NCBI RefSeq assembly: GCF_004367585.1
Contig: NZ_CP038015.1
Coordinates: forward strand, 2,114,001 to 2,178,000
Direction: 5' to 3'
DNA length: 64,000 bases
Source of the DNA: Paenisporosarcina antarctica
GTDB lineage: Bacteria > Bacillota > Bacilli > Bacillales_A > Planococcaceae
The stretch's first letter is position 1; every line of letters begins with the position of its first letter. This document shows, in pieces, positions 44,802 through 56,288 of the stretch. The notes below the pieces were generated by a model. It was not told where the DNA came from and made no database searches. It saw only the letters and a list, made by a program, of their open reading frames with translations. A program made the position numbers and the translations under genes.

Positions 44802-45061
44802 ATAATTGCGCCTGCAGTTGTCTCTTTCATTTTCTTAATGATTGGATAACAAATATATCCGCTTTCTTTTTCAAAATCTCGAAAGTAAGTTTTCTCTTCT
44901 GCAATAGATGGAACAATTTCTTTAAATCGACGATACTTTGCCATCAATTCTTCTCGTTTAACTCCTTTTTCATAAGCGTGTTCAATTACTTCAAAAAATT
45001 GGACAACATCTACAATTTCATTCGTTGACCAATCTTTTGAAAATGGATACGAAAAACTCAT
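44783..45061 (-). CDS. yktA: UPF0223 family protein YktA
   Basis: 92-aa small helical protein. Family stretches: YPFSKDWSTNEIVDVVQFFEVIEHAYEKGV and the C-terminal ESGYICYPIIKKMKE. Function unknown. It is 17 bp after the flavin oxidoreductase gene, so likely cotranscribed. ATG with AAGGGTG upstream. Confidence 0.93.
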   Translation of the reverse strand: MSFSYPFSKDWSTNEIVDVVQFFEVIEHAYEKGVKREELMAKYRRFKEIVPSIAEEKTYFRDFEKESGYICYPIIKKMKETTAGAIIKGAGR

Positions 45062-45078
45062 TTTGTTTCACCCTTTCC

Positions 45079-46035
45079 CTAGTTCCATTTTACGCGCAAG
45101 TTCTCTGCTTGAGTAATCATACGCGAAAATAATTCTTCCACAGAAGGGACATCTTCTATAAGGCCAGTTACTTGGCCAGCCCAACCAAAACCTTGTGATT
45201 CGAGACCTTCATATATATATTGTTTGTTAGCTTGACCACTAATATACTCTTTTAATGCTTCATACGTCGGTGTAGAAGCTTCAATTTCATGAATCTTTTC
45301 TGTCCACGAGTTAACGAGGACTCTTGCAGGAGCACCTATCGAGCGTTTAATAACCGTCGTTCCCGTTTCACTGCTATTTAGTAAAGCTTGCTTATATACC
45401 TGTGAGGCGTGAACGCATTCTTTTGTAGCGATAAAACGTGTTCCCATCTCTACGCCTTCAGCACCTAATGCAAGTGCGGCCATTAATCCACGTCCGTCTC
45501 CAATTCCACCTGAAGCAATTACTGGGATAGACACAGCATCCACGACACGGGGTACAAGAACCATTGTGCCAACATCGTCACGCCCTAAGTGTCCCCCACC
45601 TTCTTGCCCTACAACCATTACAGCGTCAGCACCAAGTTCTTCTGCTTTTTGCGCTTGTCTAGTTGCTGCTACTAAGACTAACTTTTTAATAGCAGTTCCT
45701 TTCAGCTGATTAAAAATAGCTGTAGGATTACCGCCAGTCATCGATACAACTGGTACATTCTCTTCAATTGCCACGTCAAGCATATGAGAAAACGGACGTC
45801 CTTGCTCTCCAATAGCGAAATTAACACCAAACGGTTGATCGGTTAGTGAACGCACTTTATGTATTTCTGTTCGCAGTGCCTCTGGTGTCTCCAGACTCAT
45901 TGCAGTAATTTGGCCAAGTCCACCAGCGTTTGACACAGCTGCTGCCAAATCGGCATATGCCAGATATGCTAATCCTCCCTGAATGATTGGATATTTAATA
46001 TGTAATAAGTCTGTAATGCGTGTTTGCCATTTCAT
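45079..46035 (-). CDS. NAD(P)H-dependent flavin oxidoreductase / nitronate monooxygenase family
   Basis: 318-aa FMN-dependent TIM-barrel protein. Typical features: YPIIQGGLAYLAYADLAAAVSNAGGLGQI at the N-terminus, GADAVMVVGQEGGGHLGRDD (with the catalytic-region His) and IPVIASGGIGDGRGLMAALALGAEGVEMGTRFIAT for FMN phosphate. It could oxidise alkyl nitronates or be related to FabK; the sequence does not decide. ATG with TAGGAGGA upstream. Confidence 0.9.
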   Translation of the reverse strand: MKWQTRITDLLHIKYPIIQGGLAYLAYADLAAAVSNAGGLGQITAMSLETPEALRTEIHKVRSLTDQPFGVNFAIGEQGRPFSHMLDVAIEENVPVVSMTGGNPTAIFNQLKGTAIKKLVLVAATRQAQKAEELGADAVMVVGQEGGGHLGRDDVGTMVLVPRVVDAVSIPVIASGGIGDGRGLMAALALGAEGVEMGTRFIATKECVHASQVYKQALLNSSETGTTVIKRSIGAPARVLVNSWTEKIHEIEASTPTYEALKEYISGQANKQYIYEGLESQGFGWAGQVTGLIEDVPSVEELFSRMITQAENLRVKWN

Positions 46036-46246
46036 TTAATAAATTCCTCCTATCTTCTACATACTGTATTCGTCTTAGTTATCAAAATTCCTTTATAATT
46101 TTATAGTCATCTGCTATTCATAGTGCTATAATTCACTTGTTTTTATTATTAATTATGTGTTCAAAAGGAAACCATTAAGAAATATGACTGCTATTTTTAA
46201 TGAACTTTTGTAACACTCTCTTTAAGAAAGTTGAGGTGTGCGATCA

Positions 46247-47716
46247 GTGTCACAATTAGAAACCCCTTTATTTGATGTCTTGCTAAAACATCGCAATCGA
46301 CATCCTATTCAATTTCATATTCCAGGTCATAAAAAAGGGAATGGCATGGATCCTGCGTTTCGTGAATTCGTCGGAGAAAACATTCTTTCCATTGACTTAA
46401 TTAATATTGCTCCACTTGATGATTTACATTCGCCAAAAGGAGCCATAAAAAAAGCTCAGGAATTAGCTGCAGAAGCTTTTGGTGCTGACTTTACATTTTT
46501 CTCAGTACAAGGAACAAGCGGAGCCATTATGACTATGATTTTAAGTGTATGTGGGCCTAACGATAAAATTTTGGTGCCAAGAAATGTTCACAAATCAATA
46601 ATGTCTGCAATTGTATTTGCTGGTGCGGTTCCAGTATTTATTCACCCAGAAGTTGATCCAGATCTTGGGATTTCGCACGGAATATCGGCAGAATCTGTGG
46701 AGAAAGCTCTTGAAGCCCACCCAGATGCTAAAGCTGTTCTGGTGATTAACCCAACATATTTCGGAATAGCGGCAGATTTGAAACGTATTGTTGAAATTTC
46801 ACATAGACGTGAAATCCCAGTATTAGTCGACGAAGCACATGGTGTTCACATTCATTTCCATGAATCATTACCGATATCTGCCATGTCAGCTGGAGCTGAT
46901 ATGGCGGCAACTTCCGTACACAAACTGGGTGGTTCAATGACGCAAAGTTCCGTCTTAAATGTACGTGAAGGTTTAGTTTCTTCTAAGCGTGTACAATCGA
47001 TATTATCAATGTTAACAACAACATCTACATCGTATCCAATTTTAGCGTCGCTTGATACCGCTAGACGTCAATTAGCTATCAATGGACATGACTTATTAAC
47101 AACGACGATCCGCTTAGCTAAAGATGCACGAAAACGTATAAATCAAATCCCTCACCTACGTTGTGTAGGAAATGAGATATTGCGTACGTCAGCAACTTTC
47201 GATATAGACCCTACAAAATTATTAATTAGCGTTAAAAATTTGGGTATCACTGGGCACCAAGCGGAAGAATGGATGCGTGAAAATGCCAACATTGAAATTG
47301 AATTATCTGATCTTTACAACATTTTGTGTATCGTGACAATTGCAGATTCGAAAAAAGAATTAAACTTACTCATAAATGCACTCCAACGTATGGCACTGGC
47401 ATTTGATTCAGAAGCTGCAATTCTCGAACCTTTTGTAACCATGCCTGATATTCCACTGTTAGCCATGACGCCACGAGATGCTTTCTATGCAACAACAGAG
47501 GTTGTGTTGTTTGCAGAATCAGTCGGACGTATATCAGCTGAATTTATCATGGTTTATCCACCAGGAATTCCAATTTTTATTCCAGGTGAAATTATTACTG
47601 CAGATAATATTGCGTATATTCATATGAATATCGAGGCTGGATTACCAGTTCAAGGTCCAGAAGACGATGAATTGAAGTTGATCCGAGTCATTAAAGAGCA
47701 TAAAGCTTTTTATTAG
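46247..47716 (+). CDS. speA: Arginine/lysine/ornithine decarboxylase, SpeA type
   Basis: 489-aa PLP enzyme of aspartate-aminotransferase fold, as in B. subtilis SpeA, which makes agmatine for polyamine synthesis. It begins SQLETPLFDVLLKH, then FHIPGHKKGNGMDPAF. The PLP lysine lies in ATSVHKLGGSMTQSS (about residue 225), preceded by VDEAHGVH. C-terminal YPPGIPIFIPGE is typical. I chose GTG 46247 with AGGTG 8 bases upstream; this equals the B. subtilis length (about 490). Confidence 0.93.
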   Translation: MSQLETPLFDVLLKHRNRHPIQFHIPGHKKGNGMDPAFREFVGENILSIDLINIAPLDDLHSPKGAIKKAQELAAEAFGADFTFFSVQGTSGAIMTMILSVCGPNDKILVPRNVHKSIMSAIVFAGAVPVFIHPEVDPDLGISHGISAESVEKALEAHPDAKAVLVINPTYFGIAADLKRIVEISHRREIPVLVDEAHGVHIHFHESLPISAMSAGADMAATSVHKLGGSMTQSSVLNVREGLVSSKRVQSILSMLTTTSTSYPILASLDTARRQLAINGHDLLTTTIRLAKDARKRINQIPHLRCVGNEILRTSATFDIDPTKLLISVKNLGITGHQAEEWMRENANIEIELSDLYNILCIVTIADSKKELNLLINALQRMALAFDSEAAILEPFVTMPDIPLLAMTPRDAFYATTEVVLFAESVGRISAEFIMVYPPGIPIFIPGEIITADNIAYIHMNIEAGLPVQGPEDDELKLIRVIKEHKAFY

Positions 47717-47723
47717 ATTAATT

Positions 47724-47771
47724 AAAAAAAGGCTGAGCTTCCGTTTTTGCGGATCATGCTCAGCCTTTTTA
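47724..47771 (+). terminator. Terminator of speA
   Basis: AAAAGGCTGAGC pairs with GCTCAGCCTTTT, and the inner TCCG with CGGA, followed by a T run. Confidence 0.9.
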
Positions 47772-47826
47772 TTAGATACTGTGAATAGGAATTGTATATT
47801 TGCACTACATTTATTGCTTATTCATA

Positions 47827-48657
47827 TTAATCAATAGTTACGCCTTGAATTGTTGCTGGGTCAATCATTTCGTAACCTTTACCTCTAAGTCCTTCCACAA
47901 TTCCTTTTAAAGCAGCAGCGGTCCATACACGATCATGCATCAATAAGTTTGCACCTTCCGTTAAGTACTCACTGTTGACCATGATATCGGTTAAAGTATC
48001 AGCATCTTGGTATTTCGCTTCCCAATCGTAGCCGTAGGTCCAATTCATTAACAGCATGCCTTGCTCTTTCACTAGCGCTTTGCTGAAATCTGTATTCACT
48101 CCAAATGGCGCACGGAAGAATTTTGGTTTTTCACCCGTTATCTCTTCGATTGTTTCATTTATTTTCATGATTTCTACTCGTTGTTGCTCTTCAGACAAAC
48201 TCTTTAAATTTGCATGCGTTTGTGTGTGATTACCAATTGCAAAGCCCATATCATAAATCTCTTTTAATACAGCTTTTTCTTCATCGGTATCTACAAAGTG
48301 TCCATTTATGAAAAATATTGCTGGTGCGTTTAATGCTTTTAACGTTTTCGCCATTTCTAAAGACCGTTTGTCTGGTGCATCATCAATAGTTAAAAGCACT
48401 ACTTTTGATGGTGCATCAGCAATTGGTTTAAACGACCAATTTGCTTTATTTAATGCATATAAGGGATCGGCAGTAGCTGATGCAGGTGACTCCTCTTCAA
48501 TAACTTCTTCACTTGCTTCTTCCTCTACCTTTTCTTCTTCCTCAACTTCTTGTTGTACAGGAGCTGATGCGGGTGTTTTTGTTTCTGATTCTGTTTCCCC
48601 ACATGCCGCTAACATTAATGCTAACAAACTCAAAGTCATAAATTTTATGTATTTCAT
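47827..48657 (-). CDS. Polysaccharide deacetylase lipoprotein (NodB domain)
   Basis: 276 aa. A lipoprotein signal with lipobox LAAC (Cys at about residue 19) and a Glu-rich low-complexity linker (about 35-58) precede a NodB deacetylase domain. Catalytic pattern: LLTIDDAPD (usually TFDDGP), GNHTQTHANL (metal His pair) and FRAPFGVN. Both aspartates and histidines are present, so probably active on cell-wall or other GlcNAc polymers. ATG 48657 preferred with GGTGA upstream. Not in the B. subtilis order at this place. Confidence 0.88.
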   Translation of the reverse strand: MKYIKFMTLSLLALMLAACGETESETKTPASAPVQQEVEEEEKVEEEASEEVIEEESPASATADPLYALNKANWSFKPIADAPSKVVLLTIDDAPDKRSLEMAKTLKALNAPAIFFINGHFVDTDEEKAVLKEIYDMGFAIGNHTQTHANLKSLSEEQQRVEIMKINETIEEITGEKPKFFRAPFGVNTDFSKALVKEQGMLLMNWTYGYDWEAKYQDADTLTDIMVNSEYLTEGANLLMHDRVWTAAALKGIVEGLRGKGYEMIDPATIQGVTID

Positions 48658-48732
48658 ATGTATCACCATAACCCTTTCGACAGTCATTTTAGCATAATTC
48701 CCATAAATATTTCTAGATATATTATAGAAAAC

Positions 48733-48764
48733 AAAAAAACCGTACAGCAGAATTGCTGTACGGC
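48733..48764 (-). terminator. Terminator of the pdh operon
   Basis: Minus strand: CCGTACAGCA pairs perfectly with TGCTGTACGG around ATTC, followed by seven Ts. Confidence 0.93.
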
Positions 48765-48773
48765 AACAAGTAA

Positions 48774-50186
48774 TTATTTAGATAAAATATGAATCGGATG
48801 ACCCATTACAACTTCAGCAGCTTCCATTGAGATTTCTCCCAATGTTGGATGCGCGTGAATTGTCATGGCAATGTCTTCAACCGTCATGCCCGCTTCAATT
48901 GCTAATGCAAGCTCAGCGATCATATCAGAAGCACCTTGACCAACGATTTGAGCACCAAGCAGTAAACCATCAGATTTACGTGAAACAAGCTTCACGAAGC
49001 CTTCAGGAGTGTTTAATGCTAATGCACGCCCGTTTGCTCCGAATGGGAATTTCCCAGCCATAACTTCAAAGCCTTCTTTTTTAGCTTGCTCTTCGTTTAA
49101 ACCAACTGTTGCTAGTTCCGGATCTGTGAAACAAACAGCTGGAATGGCTAAATAATCCACTATAGAAGTTTGTCCTGCAATTACTTCAGCTGCTACTTTA
49201 CCTTCATAAGAAGCTTTATGAGCAAGTTGAAGTCCTGCAACCACGTCACCAATTGCAAAAATATTTTCGATGCTTGTACGAACTTGTTTGTCCACTTCGA
49301 TCAAACCACGTTCGCCCATTTTAATACCCAGTTCTTCAAGACCCATCTCATCCGTGTTCGGACGACGACCAACTGTTACTAATACATAATCCGCTTCGAC
49401 TTTCTTCTCTTCGCCGCCTGCTTCAAATGTAACAATTACACCAGATTCTGTTTCTTCAACACCTTTAGCTACTGCCTTAGTGACAATTTCCACGCCTTTT
49501 TTCTTCAAGCCTTTTTTGACAATTGACGTCATTTGCTTTTCAAAACCAGCTAAGATATCGTCTCCGCCTTCAACAATAGTTACTTGAGAACCAAGGTTTG
49601 CATAAGCTGTACCAAGTTCAGTTCCGATATAACCGCCGCCAATAACGACTAGTTTTCCTGGAATTTCAGTAAGACTCAATGCAGTTGTAGAGCTCAAGAC
49701 ACGTTTAGAAAACTTGAATGATGGAATTTCAACTGGTCGAGAACCAGTTGCGATAATCGCATGTTTAAACTTGTACGTTTGTGATGATTTTTCGTCCATT
49801 ACACGAACCGTGTTTGCGTCAACAAAGTAAGCTTCACCAAGAACAACATCCACTTTATTTCCTTTTAATAAACCTTCAACTCCACCCGTTAATTTCTTAA
49901 CGACACTGTCTTTGAACGCTTGTGCTTTTGAAAAGTCGATAGTAACTTCAGATGCTGTAATCCCCATATCATCTGAGTGTTTTGCTTGTTCAAAACGGTG
50001 ACCGACTGAAATTAACGCTTTTGATGGAATACAACCAACGTTTAAACAAACGCCACCAATATGTTCTTTTTCAACGATTGTTACTTTTTGGCCAGTTTGA
50101 GCTGCACGAATTGCTGCAACATAACCGCCAGGGCCTGAGCCAATAATTAGCGTATCTGTTTCGATTGGAAAATCTCCTACTACCAT
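48774..50186 (-). CDS. pdhD: Dihydrolipoyl dehydrogenase (E3)
   Basis: 470-aa FAD enzyme that reoxidises lipoamide in the pyruvate dehydrogenase and related complexes. FAD site [15 protein letters not shown], redox disulphide [15 protein letters not shown] (about residues 42-56), NAD site [10 protein letters not shown], and the C-terminal HAHPTLGE active-site base. Last gene of pdhABCD before a terminator. ATG with GGAGGCG upstream. Confidence 0.97.
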   Translation of the reverse strand: MVVGDFPIETDTLIIGSGPGGYVAAIRAAQTGQKVTIVEKEHIGGVCLNVGCIPSKALISVGHRFEQAKHSDDMGITASEVTIDFSKAQAFKDSVVKKLTGGVEGLLKGNKVDVVLGEAYFVDANTVRVMDEKSSQTYKFKHAIIATGSRPVEIPSFKFSKRVLSSTTALSLTEIPGKLVVIGGGYIGTELGTAYANLGSQVTIVEGGDDILAGFEKQMTSIVKKGLKKKGVEIVTKAVAKGVEETESGVIVTFEAGGEEKKVEADYVLVTVGRRPNTDEMGLEELGIKMGERGLIEVDKQVRTSIENIFAIGDVVAGLQLAHKASYEGKVAAEVIAGQTSIVDYLAIPAVCFTDPELATVGLNEEQAKKEGFEVMAGKFPFGANGRALALNTPEGFVKLVSRKSDGLLLGAQIVGQGASDMIAELALAIEAGMTVEDIAMTIHAHPTLGEISMEAAEVVMGHPIHILSK

Positions 50187-50189
50187 TTT

Positions 50190-51572
50190 TTACGCCTCCA
50201 TTAATAAAAGTTCTGGATTGCTAAGCAAACGTTTAATATTATTTAATGCGTGCTGAGCAGTCGCACCGTCGATCATTCGATGATCAAAGCTCATAGATAA
50301 TGCTAACACAGGAGCCGCTACAATTTCACCATTTTTAATGACTGGTTTCTCTGCAATACGACCAATTCCTAGAATAGCAACTTCTGGATGGTTAATAACT
50401 GGAGTGAACCATTGTCCACCAGCTGAACCAATATTCGTAATTGAACATGAAGCACCCTTCATTTCAGCAAGTGATAATTTACCATCACGTGCTTTGCCAG
50501 CAAGTGTGTTGATTTCATCTGAAATCGCAAATACTGATTTTCTGTCTGCATGTTTAATAACAGGCACCATCAGACCTTTTTCGGTATCCGCAGCAATTCC
50601 GATATTGAAATAATGTTTCTGAACAATTTCACCAGCTTCATCATCTAATGAACGATTAAATTCTGGGAAATCACGCAATGTGCTTACCAAAGCTTTTACT
50701 ACATAAGGTAAGTACGTTAATTTTACATTTTTTTCCGCAGCCAAGTCTTTGAACTTTTTGCGATGTGCAACAAGTTCTGTAACATCAACTTCATCCATTA
50801 AGGTCACATGAGGTGCTGTATGTTTTGAGTGAACCATTGCTTTCGCAATTGCTTTACGGACACCCGACATTTTCTCACGTGTTTCAGGGAATTCGCCTTC
50901 TAATGTCTTCTCTACCGGTTTAGCTGCTTTTTCATCTTTTTTATCAGTAGCTGTTTCATCATTCTCAACAACAGAATCTTGGGTCGTTGAATCAGAAGAT
51001 TGATCACCATTCATAAACGCTTCAATATCTTCTTTCATAACACGTCCATTTTTTCCTGACCCGTTAACTTGAGAAACTTCCACGTCATTGTCGCGAGCAA
51101 ATTTACGAACAGAAGGCATCGCAATTATGCGACCATTTGGATCTTTTTCAGCTTTTGGTTGAGCTTTTGATGAATCTGCCGCTTCTTTTTCAGGAGCTTG
51201 CTCTTTCGCAACAGAAGTCGCTTCTTTTTCTACTGTTTGACCATCTTCTGCAGTCGCTTGAACTTGAGCTTCTGTTTTTTCTTCTGCTTTAGGCTCGTCT
51301 TCATGATCACCTTTAAACTTTAGGTCTTCATACCCTGGTGCGTCAATACGAATTAATACTTGTCCAACTGTCGCAACTGTTCCTTCACCTATAAGGACTT
51401 CTTCTACTTTCCCAGTAACCGGTGATGGAATTTCTACAACTGCTTTGTCATTTTGGATTTCACATAAAATATCGTCTTCTTCTATAGTATCACCTGCGGT
51501 TACAAACCATTTAACGATTTCACCTTCGTGTATACCTTCACCGATATCTGGTAATTTAAATTCAAATGCCAC
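50190..51572 (-). CDS. pdhC: Dihydrolipoyllysine acetyltransferase (E2) of pyruvate dehydrogenase
   Basis: 460 aa. One N-terminal lipoyl domain (target Lys in IQNDKAVVE), an Ala/Glu/Lys-rich linker (about residues 85-150), a peripheral-subunit-binding domain ([19 protein letters not shown]), a second charged linker and the C-terminal catalytic core ending in [10 protein letters not shown] with the HxxxD active site. I chose GTG 51572 with AAGGGTGA 5-6 bases upstream. Sits 3 bp before pdhD. Confidence 0.95.
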   Translation of the reverse strand: MAFEFKLPDIGEGIHEGEIVKWFVTAGDTIEEDDILCEIQNDKAVVEIPSPVTGKVEEVLIGEGTVATVGQVLIRIDAPGYEDLKFKGDHEDEPKAEEKTEAQVQATAEDGQTVEKEATSVAKEQAPEKEAADSSKAQPKAEKDPNGRIIAMPSVRKFARDNDVEVSQVNGSGKNGRVMKEDIEAFMNGDQSSDSTTQDSVVENDETATDKKDEKAAKPVEKTLEGEFPETREKMSGVRKAIAKAMVHSKHTAPHVTLMDEVDVTELVAHRKKFKDLAAEKNVKLTYLPYVVKALVSTLRDFPEFNRSLDDEAGEIVQKHYFNIGIAADTEKGLMVPVIKHADRKSVFAISDEINTLAGKARDGKLSLAEMKGASCSITNIGSAGGQWFTPVINHPEVAILGIGRIAEKPVIKNGEIVAAPVLALSMSFDHRMIDGATAQHALNNIKRLLSNPELLLMEA

Positions 51573-51602
51573 AAAAATCACCCTTTCTGTTGATAGTGTC
51601 TA

Positions 51603-52580
51603 TTAGAATGTTAATACTTTTTTCGCTGTTTCAATAATGTCTTTTGAGTTTGGTAACCATACTGTCTCTGCTTGAGAGAACGGGAATATAGTATCTGGTG
51701 CAGTTACACGAAGAACGGGTGCTTCTAAACTTAATATCGCACGCTCGTTAATTTCTGCAACAACATTCGCTGCAATACCAGCTTGTTTCTGTGCTTCTTG
51801 TACAACGATTGCACGTCCTGTTTTTTCAACAGAAGCAATAATTGTTTTAATATCTAATGGTTGTACGGTACGTAAATCAATTACTTCTACTGAGAAGCCT
51901 TCTTTTTCAAGCTCTTCTGCAGCTTTTAAACTTTCGTGTACCATAGCGCCATACGTAATAATTGATAAGTCTTTTCCTTCGCGTTTTACTGCTGCTTCGC
52001 CTAAAGGGATTGTATACTCTTCTTCAGGTACATCTTCACGGAATGATCGATATAATTTCATATGTTCCAAGAAAATAACAGGATCATTGTCACGAATTGA
52101 AGAAATTAATAGGCCTTTTGCATCGTAAGGTGAAGAAGGAATAACTACTTTCAAACCTGGTTGAGCAGCCATTAAGCCTTCTAAACTATCTGCATGCATT
52201 TCTGGAGTATGAACACCACCGCCAAAAGGTGATCGTATTGTAACTGGAGCATGGTATTTACCCCCACTACGGAAACGCATACGAGCTAATTGACCACTGA
52301 TCGAATCCATTACTTCAAAAACAAAACCAAAGAATTGAATTTCAGGAACAGGACGGTATCCTTCTAATGATAGGCCTACTGCTAGACCACCAATACCTGA
52401 CTCTGCAAGAGGTGTATCGAATACACGATCTTCCCCAAATTCTTTTTGTAAGCCTTCAGTTGCACGGAATACTCCGCCGTTATTTCCAACGTCTTCACCG
52501 AAGACGAGGACATTTTCATCATTTTTCAGTTCATTACGGAGTGCATCCGTAATTGCTTGAATCATCGTCATTTGTGCCAT
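51603..52580 (-). CDS. pdhB: Pyruvate dehydrogenase E1 beta subunit
   Basis: 325-aa transketolase-like beta subunit. Characteristic: [35 protein letters not shown] (the conserved Glu for TPP activation) and [17 protein letters not shown]. Pairs with PdhA in an alpha2beta2 E1. Four base pairs after pdhA. ATG with GGAGTCG upstream. Confidence 0.97.
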   Translation of the reverse strand: MAQMTMIQAITDALRNELKNDENVLVFGEDVGNNGGVFRATEGLQKEFGEDRVFDTPLAESGIGGLAVGLSLEGYRPVPEIQFFGFVFEVMDSISGQLARMRFRSGGKYHAPVTIRSPFGGGVHTPEMHADSLEGLMAAQPGLKVVIPSSPYDAKGLLISSIRDNDPVIFLEHMKLYRSFREDVPEEEYTIPLGEAAVKREGKDLSIITYGAMVHESLKAAEELEKEGFSVEVIDLRTVQPLDIKTIIASVEKTGRAIVVQEAQKQAGIAANVVAEINERAILSLEAPVLRVTAPDTIFPFSQAETVWLPNSKDIIETAKKVLTF

Positions 52581-52583
52581 CGG

Positions 52584-53717
<1,134 letters not shown>

Positions 53718-53772
53718 CTAACTGTATTAAAAAATCATTTATAATCAAGTGATACAATGTCCATTCTTACCT

Positions 53773-53801
53773 AGTATACTCAACTTTAAATTGGTGGTCA
53801 A
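53773..53801 (-). promoter_or_regulatory. Sigma-A promoter of the pdh operon
   Basis: Minus strand TTGACC (53801-53796), 17-bp spacer, TATACT (53778-53773): close to consensus. No operator recognised in the 5' leader. Confidence 0.82.
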
Positions 53802-53928
53802 TCATGTGTAACTCTAGTGAAATAACAACTTACTGTTTATTAAATATTCACTCAAACGAAATCTGTACTAGTACAAACTGGCATCTGTACTATAAAAGAT
53901 AACACTTTTGAAACCCATCATTTTACAT

Positions 53929-53955
53929 AAAAAAAAGACTTCACTTGGAAGTCCT
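53929..53955 (-). terminator. Terminator of ykyA
   Basis: Minus strand: GGACTTC with GAAGTC around CAAGT, then eight Ts. Confidence 0.8.
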
Positions 53956-53956
53956 T

Positions 53957-54598
53957 TCACTTTTCATCTAAAGCATCATATATTGAAACTTTCAATTCAT
54001 TTAATTCTATTGTGGCTTCGTTAAATTCATTAATTGAAGATTGTACAATATCATTTTGTTCGTTTACTTTTAATACTTGTTCTTGAAGTTGAGCTTGTTC
54101 CGTTTCTTCATCTACTAGCATATCGTAGAGTACAGTTTGTAAGTCAGTTAATTTTTGATACTCTTTACTAACAACATCATGTGCTTGATAACGAGTTTCT
54201 ATTAATGATTTCAAATCAATTAATGTCGTTTTTATTTCTTCTTCCTTTACCTCATCTATAAGACTATCAAATGAAGATATAGAAGCGAGTGCACTTTCAA
54301 TCGATTCGTTCTCTTCATTAAGTAAAGTCAACCTTTCCATTAAAGAAGATTTTAGTTCCTCTACTTTTATTGACACTTCTTCTTGTTGTTCTTGTGTCAA
54401 TTCCATGCTTGAGTTAAAAGTACTTTGTTCTTTCTTTTCTAAGACAGTCAATTGTTGTTGTGCGTCTCGATATCCTTGCTCTTCTTCATATATTGTTGCT
54501 AATGTTTCTGATAACTTTTCTTCTGTAGTTACTCCTATAGAACATGCTGAAAGTATTATCGAAGTGGAAAGAAAAGTGCCAATTACGATTTTTTTCAT
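53957..54598 (-). CDS. ykyA: YkyA family lipoprotein
   Basis: 213 aa. Lipoprotein signal with lipobox LSAC (Cys at about residue 19), then a long, acidic, entirely helical coiled coil rich in Glu, Gln and Leu. The place between pdhA and the deformylase gene matches ykyA of B. subtilis. Function unknown; the coiled coil suggests a structural or scaffolding role at the outer face of the membrane. ATG with TAGGGGG upstream. Confidence 0.87.
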   Translation of the reverse strand: MKKIVIGTFLSTSIILSACSIGVTTEEKLSETLATIYEEEQGYRDAQQQLTVLEKKEQSTFNSSMELTQEQQEEVSIKVEELKSSLMERLTLLNEENESIESALASISSFDSLIDEVKEEEIKTTLIDLKSLIETRYQAHDVVSKEYQKLTDLQTVLYDMLVDEETEQAQLQEQVLKVNEQNDIVQSSINEFNEATIELNELKVSIYDALDEK

Positions 54599-54675
54599 TA
54601 AATAGCCCCCTAAACCTTTTTATACTATATCCTCTCAAGGAAGATATTTCAATATTTCTAAATTCTTCTTTTCAT

Positions 54676-54703
54676 TTGCATGGATGCCATCCTTCGCTAT
54701 ACT
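54676..54703 (+). promoter_or_regulatory. Probable promoter of def
   Basis: TTGCAT (54676-54681), 16-bp spacer, TATACT (54698-54703), 34 bp before the ATG. Moderate match. Confidence 0.6.
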
Positions 54704-54737
54704 TAATAGATAGTAACTATTGGAAAGGAAGACTTGA

Positions 54738-55295
54738 ATGTTTGAACTAAAAGATATTATCCGCGAAGGACATCCTACTTTGCGACAAAAAGCGCAGGAA
54801 ATAAAATTTCCTTTATCAACTGAAAACGCAAAATTAGCACAGGACTTACATGATTATGTAAAGAATAGTCAAGATGCAGATATGCTTGCCCGTTATGATT
54901 TACGTCCTGGTATTGGTATTGCTGCACCTCAAGTCAATATAGCGAAGCGAATGTTTGCACTTCATTTGCAAGATGATGAATCTAAGTTAAGTTTAGTTGC
55001 CATAAACCCTAAAATCATTAGTCACTCGGTCGAAAAAACCTATATTACAGTAGGCGAAGGCTGTTTATCTGTTGATCGAGTTATTGAAGGATACGTTCCT
55101 AGATATGCACGTATTACTGCCAAAGGCTTTTATCCAGATGGAAGAGAATTTAAACTACGCTTAAAAGGTTTATCTGCAATTGCTTTTCAACATGAACTTG
55201 ATCATTTGAACGGTGTGATGTTCTTCGATCGTATTAATCAAGAAAATCCATTTGAAGAAATTCCTAATTCAGTCCCATTTGAAAAGGAAAAATAA
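54738..55295 (+). CDS. def: Peptide deformylase (DefB type)
   Basis: 185-aa metal-dependent enzyme that removes the formyl group from nascent proteins. All three motifs are present: GIGIAAPQV (about residues 55-63), EGCLSVD (about 110-116) and QHELDHLNG (HExxH, about 154-162). The HELDH motif with a long N-terminus fits the Gram-positive type 2 class. Corresponds to ykrB/defB in B. subtilis. ATG with AAAGGAAG upstream. Confidence 0.96.
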   Translation: MFELKDIIREGHPTLRQKAQEIKFPLSTENAKLAQDLHDYVKNSQDADMLARYDLRPGIGIAAPQVNIAKRMFALHLQDDESKLSLVAINPKIISHSVEKTYITVGEGCLSVDRVIEGYVPRYARITAKGFYPDGREFKLRLKGLSAIAFQHELDHLNGVMFFDRINQENPFEEIPNSVPFEKEK

Positions 55296-55308
55296 GATAA
55301 ATAATTTT

Positions 55309-55338
55309 GAGGTTCCTAGTTATTGGGAACCTTTTTAC
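55309..55338 (+). terminator. Terminator of def
   Basis: AGGTTCC pairs with GGGAACCT around an AT loop, followed by TTTTT. Confidence 0.85.
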
Positions 55339-55341
55339 CTT

Positions 55342-56112
55342 TTAAATAAGATTTAAATAATTCATCGCGTTGACTAAACCATCATCATCCACGTGAGTTG
55401 TCACATAATTAGCGCGTTTTAGAGCTTCTTCGTGACCATTTCCCATAACAACTCCATATCCTACCGTTTCTAACATTTCAATATCGTTTAAACCGTCTCC
55501 AAATGCAATTGTATCCTTTATATCAATATTGAATTTTTGACATATGAACTTAACAGCGTTTGCTTTTGACGCACCTTTAGGCAAGATGTCAGCAGATACA
55601 CGATGCCACCTTACAAATTTCAAGTGAGGGAAATCTTCTTGATACGCTAGTTCTTCTTCCATTGAACAAAACAGCAGTGCTTGATAAATATTGTTGTTCA
55701 AAATAAAATTTTCTTCAAAATTAGGATGCGGAAATTTTAAGCTGTTCATACTTTCTTCAATTTGTGGATGATATGTAATAGATGAAATCATTTTTTCAGC
55801 ATTCATATATACCATAGGATGATTATGTTCTCTTGCAAATTCTGAAACCAATTTTAGTTGAATTGGATTAATTTCATTGTGAGATATAACTTTATTTTGA
55901 TAGACAACATATTGACCATTAAAACAAATGTAAGAATCAATCTCTAACTCTTTTAAAACTTCTTGAATCATAAATGGTGCACGTCCGGTAGCAATAACCA
56001 CTTCATGCCCCTTATTCCTTGCTTCAAAGACGGCTTCCTTCGCCTTTATTGGTATTTGTTTATTAGAATCATACAGTGTTCCGTCTATATCAAAAAATAA
56101 AACTTTTTTCAT
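55342..56112 (-). CDS. ykrA: HAD-superfamily Cof-type phosphatase (YkrA-like)
   Basis: 256 aa. Catalytic DxD motif FFDIDGTLYDSN at the N-terminus, then VIATGRAPFM, a C2-type cap, the conserved Lys in KGASKANAVKF and GDGLNDIEML. Cof-type HAD proteins act on sugar phosphates, nucleotides or flavin phosphates; the substrate is not predictable. ATG 56112 preferred with AGAGGA 8 bases upstream. Confidence 0.9.
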   Translation of the reverse strand: MKKVLFFDIDGTLYDSNKQIPIKAKEAVFEARNKGHEVVIATGRAPFMIQEVLKELEIDSYICFNGQYVVYQNKVISHNEINPIQLKLVSEFAREHNHPMVYMNAEKMISSITYHPQIEESMNSLKFPHPNFEENFILNNNIYQALLFCSMEEELAYQEDFPHLKFVRWHRVSADILPKGASKANAVKFICQKFNIDIKDTIAFGDGLNDIEMLETVGYGVVMGNGHEEALKRANYVTTHVDDDGLVNAMNYLNLI

Positions 56113-56159
56113 TCCTTTCATCCTCTCTATTGCATGAATTGTACTAAAGACAAGTACTC

Positions 56160-56188
56160 TTTACAAAAGTCTAAATTTTCTGTATAAT
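56160..56188 (+). promoter_or_regulatory. Near-consensus promoter of the small cationic peptide gene
   Basis: TTTACA (56160-56165), exactly 17-bp spacer, perfect TATAAT (56183-56188). It points at the 23-codon gene and lies 22 bp before its ATG. Confidence 0.85.
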
Positions 56189-56210
56189 AGGAGCAAGGAG
56201 TGATTTGCCC

Positions 56211-56282
56211 ATGTTAAAGCGTCTAAAAAGGAAATTATTGAGACGGCTAGGCGGCATACTCGGGAAAAAACTAATTGCATAA
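56211..56282 (+). CDS. Tiny cationic amphipathic peptide (23 aa), unknown
   Basis: A 23-codon ORF (begins MLKRLKRKLLRRL, ends GKKLIA) with nine Lys/Arg, no acidic residue and hydrophobic residues at 2, 5, 9, 10, 13, 16, 17, 21 and 22, as expected of an amphipathic membrane-binding helix with a GG hinge at 14-15. A strong SD (AAGGAGTGA, 7 bases) precedes the ATG, a near-consensus promoter lies upstream and a terminator follows 6 bp after the stop. So it looks like a complete mini-transcription unit. I do not recognise it. It could be a membrane-active peptide, a toxin or a leader-type peptide. Confidence 0.7.
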   Translation: MLKRLKRKLLRRLGGILGKKLIA

Positions 56283-56288
56283 TTATTT

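Noticed and set aside
46036-46246. Riboswitch or T-box ahead of speA
   Set aside because: No T-box motif or recognisable riboswitch core; only an AT-rich leader.
48308-48697. 129-codon plus-strand frame opposite the deacetylase gene
   Set aside because: Ser-rich run is the complement of the Glu-rich linker of the real lipoprotein; shadow.
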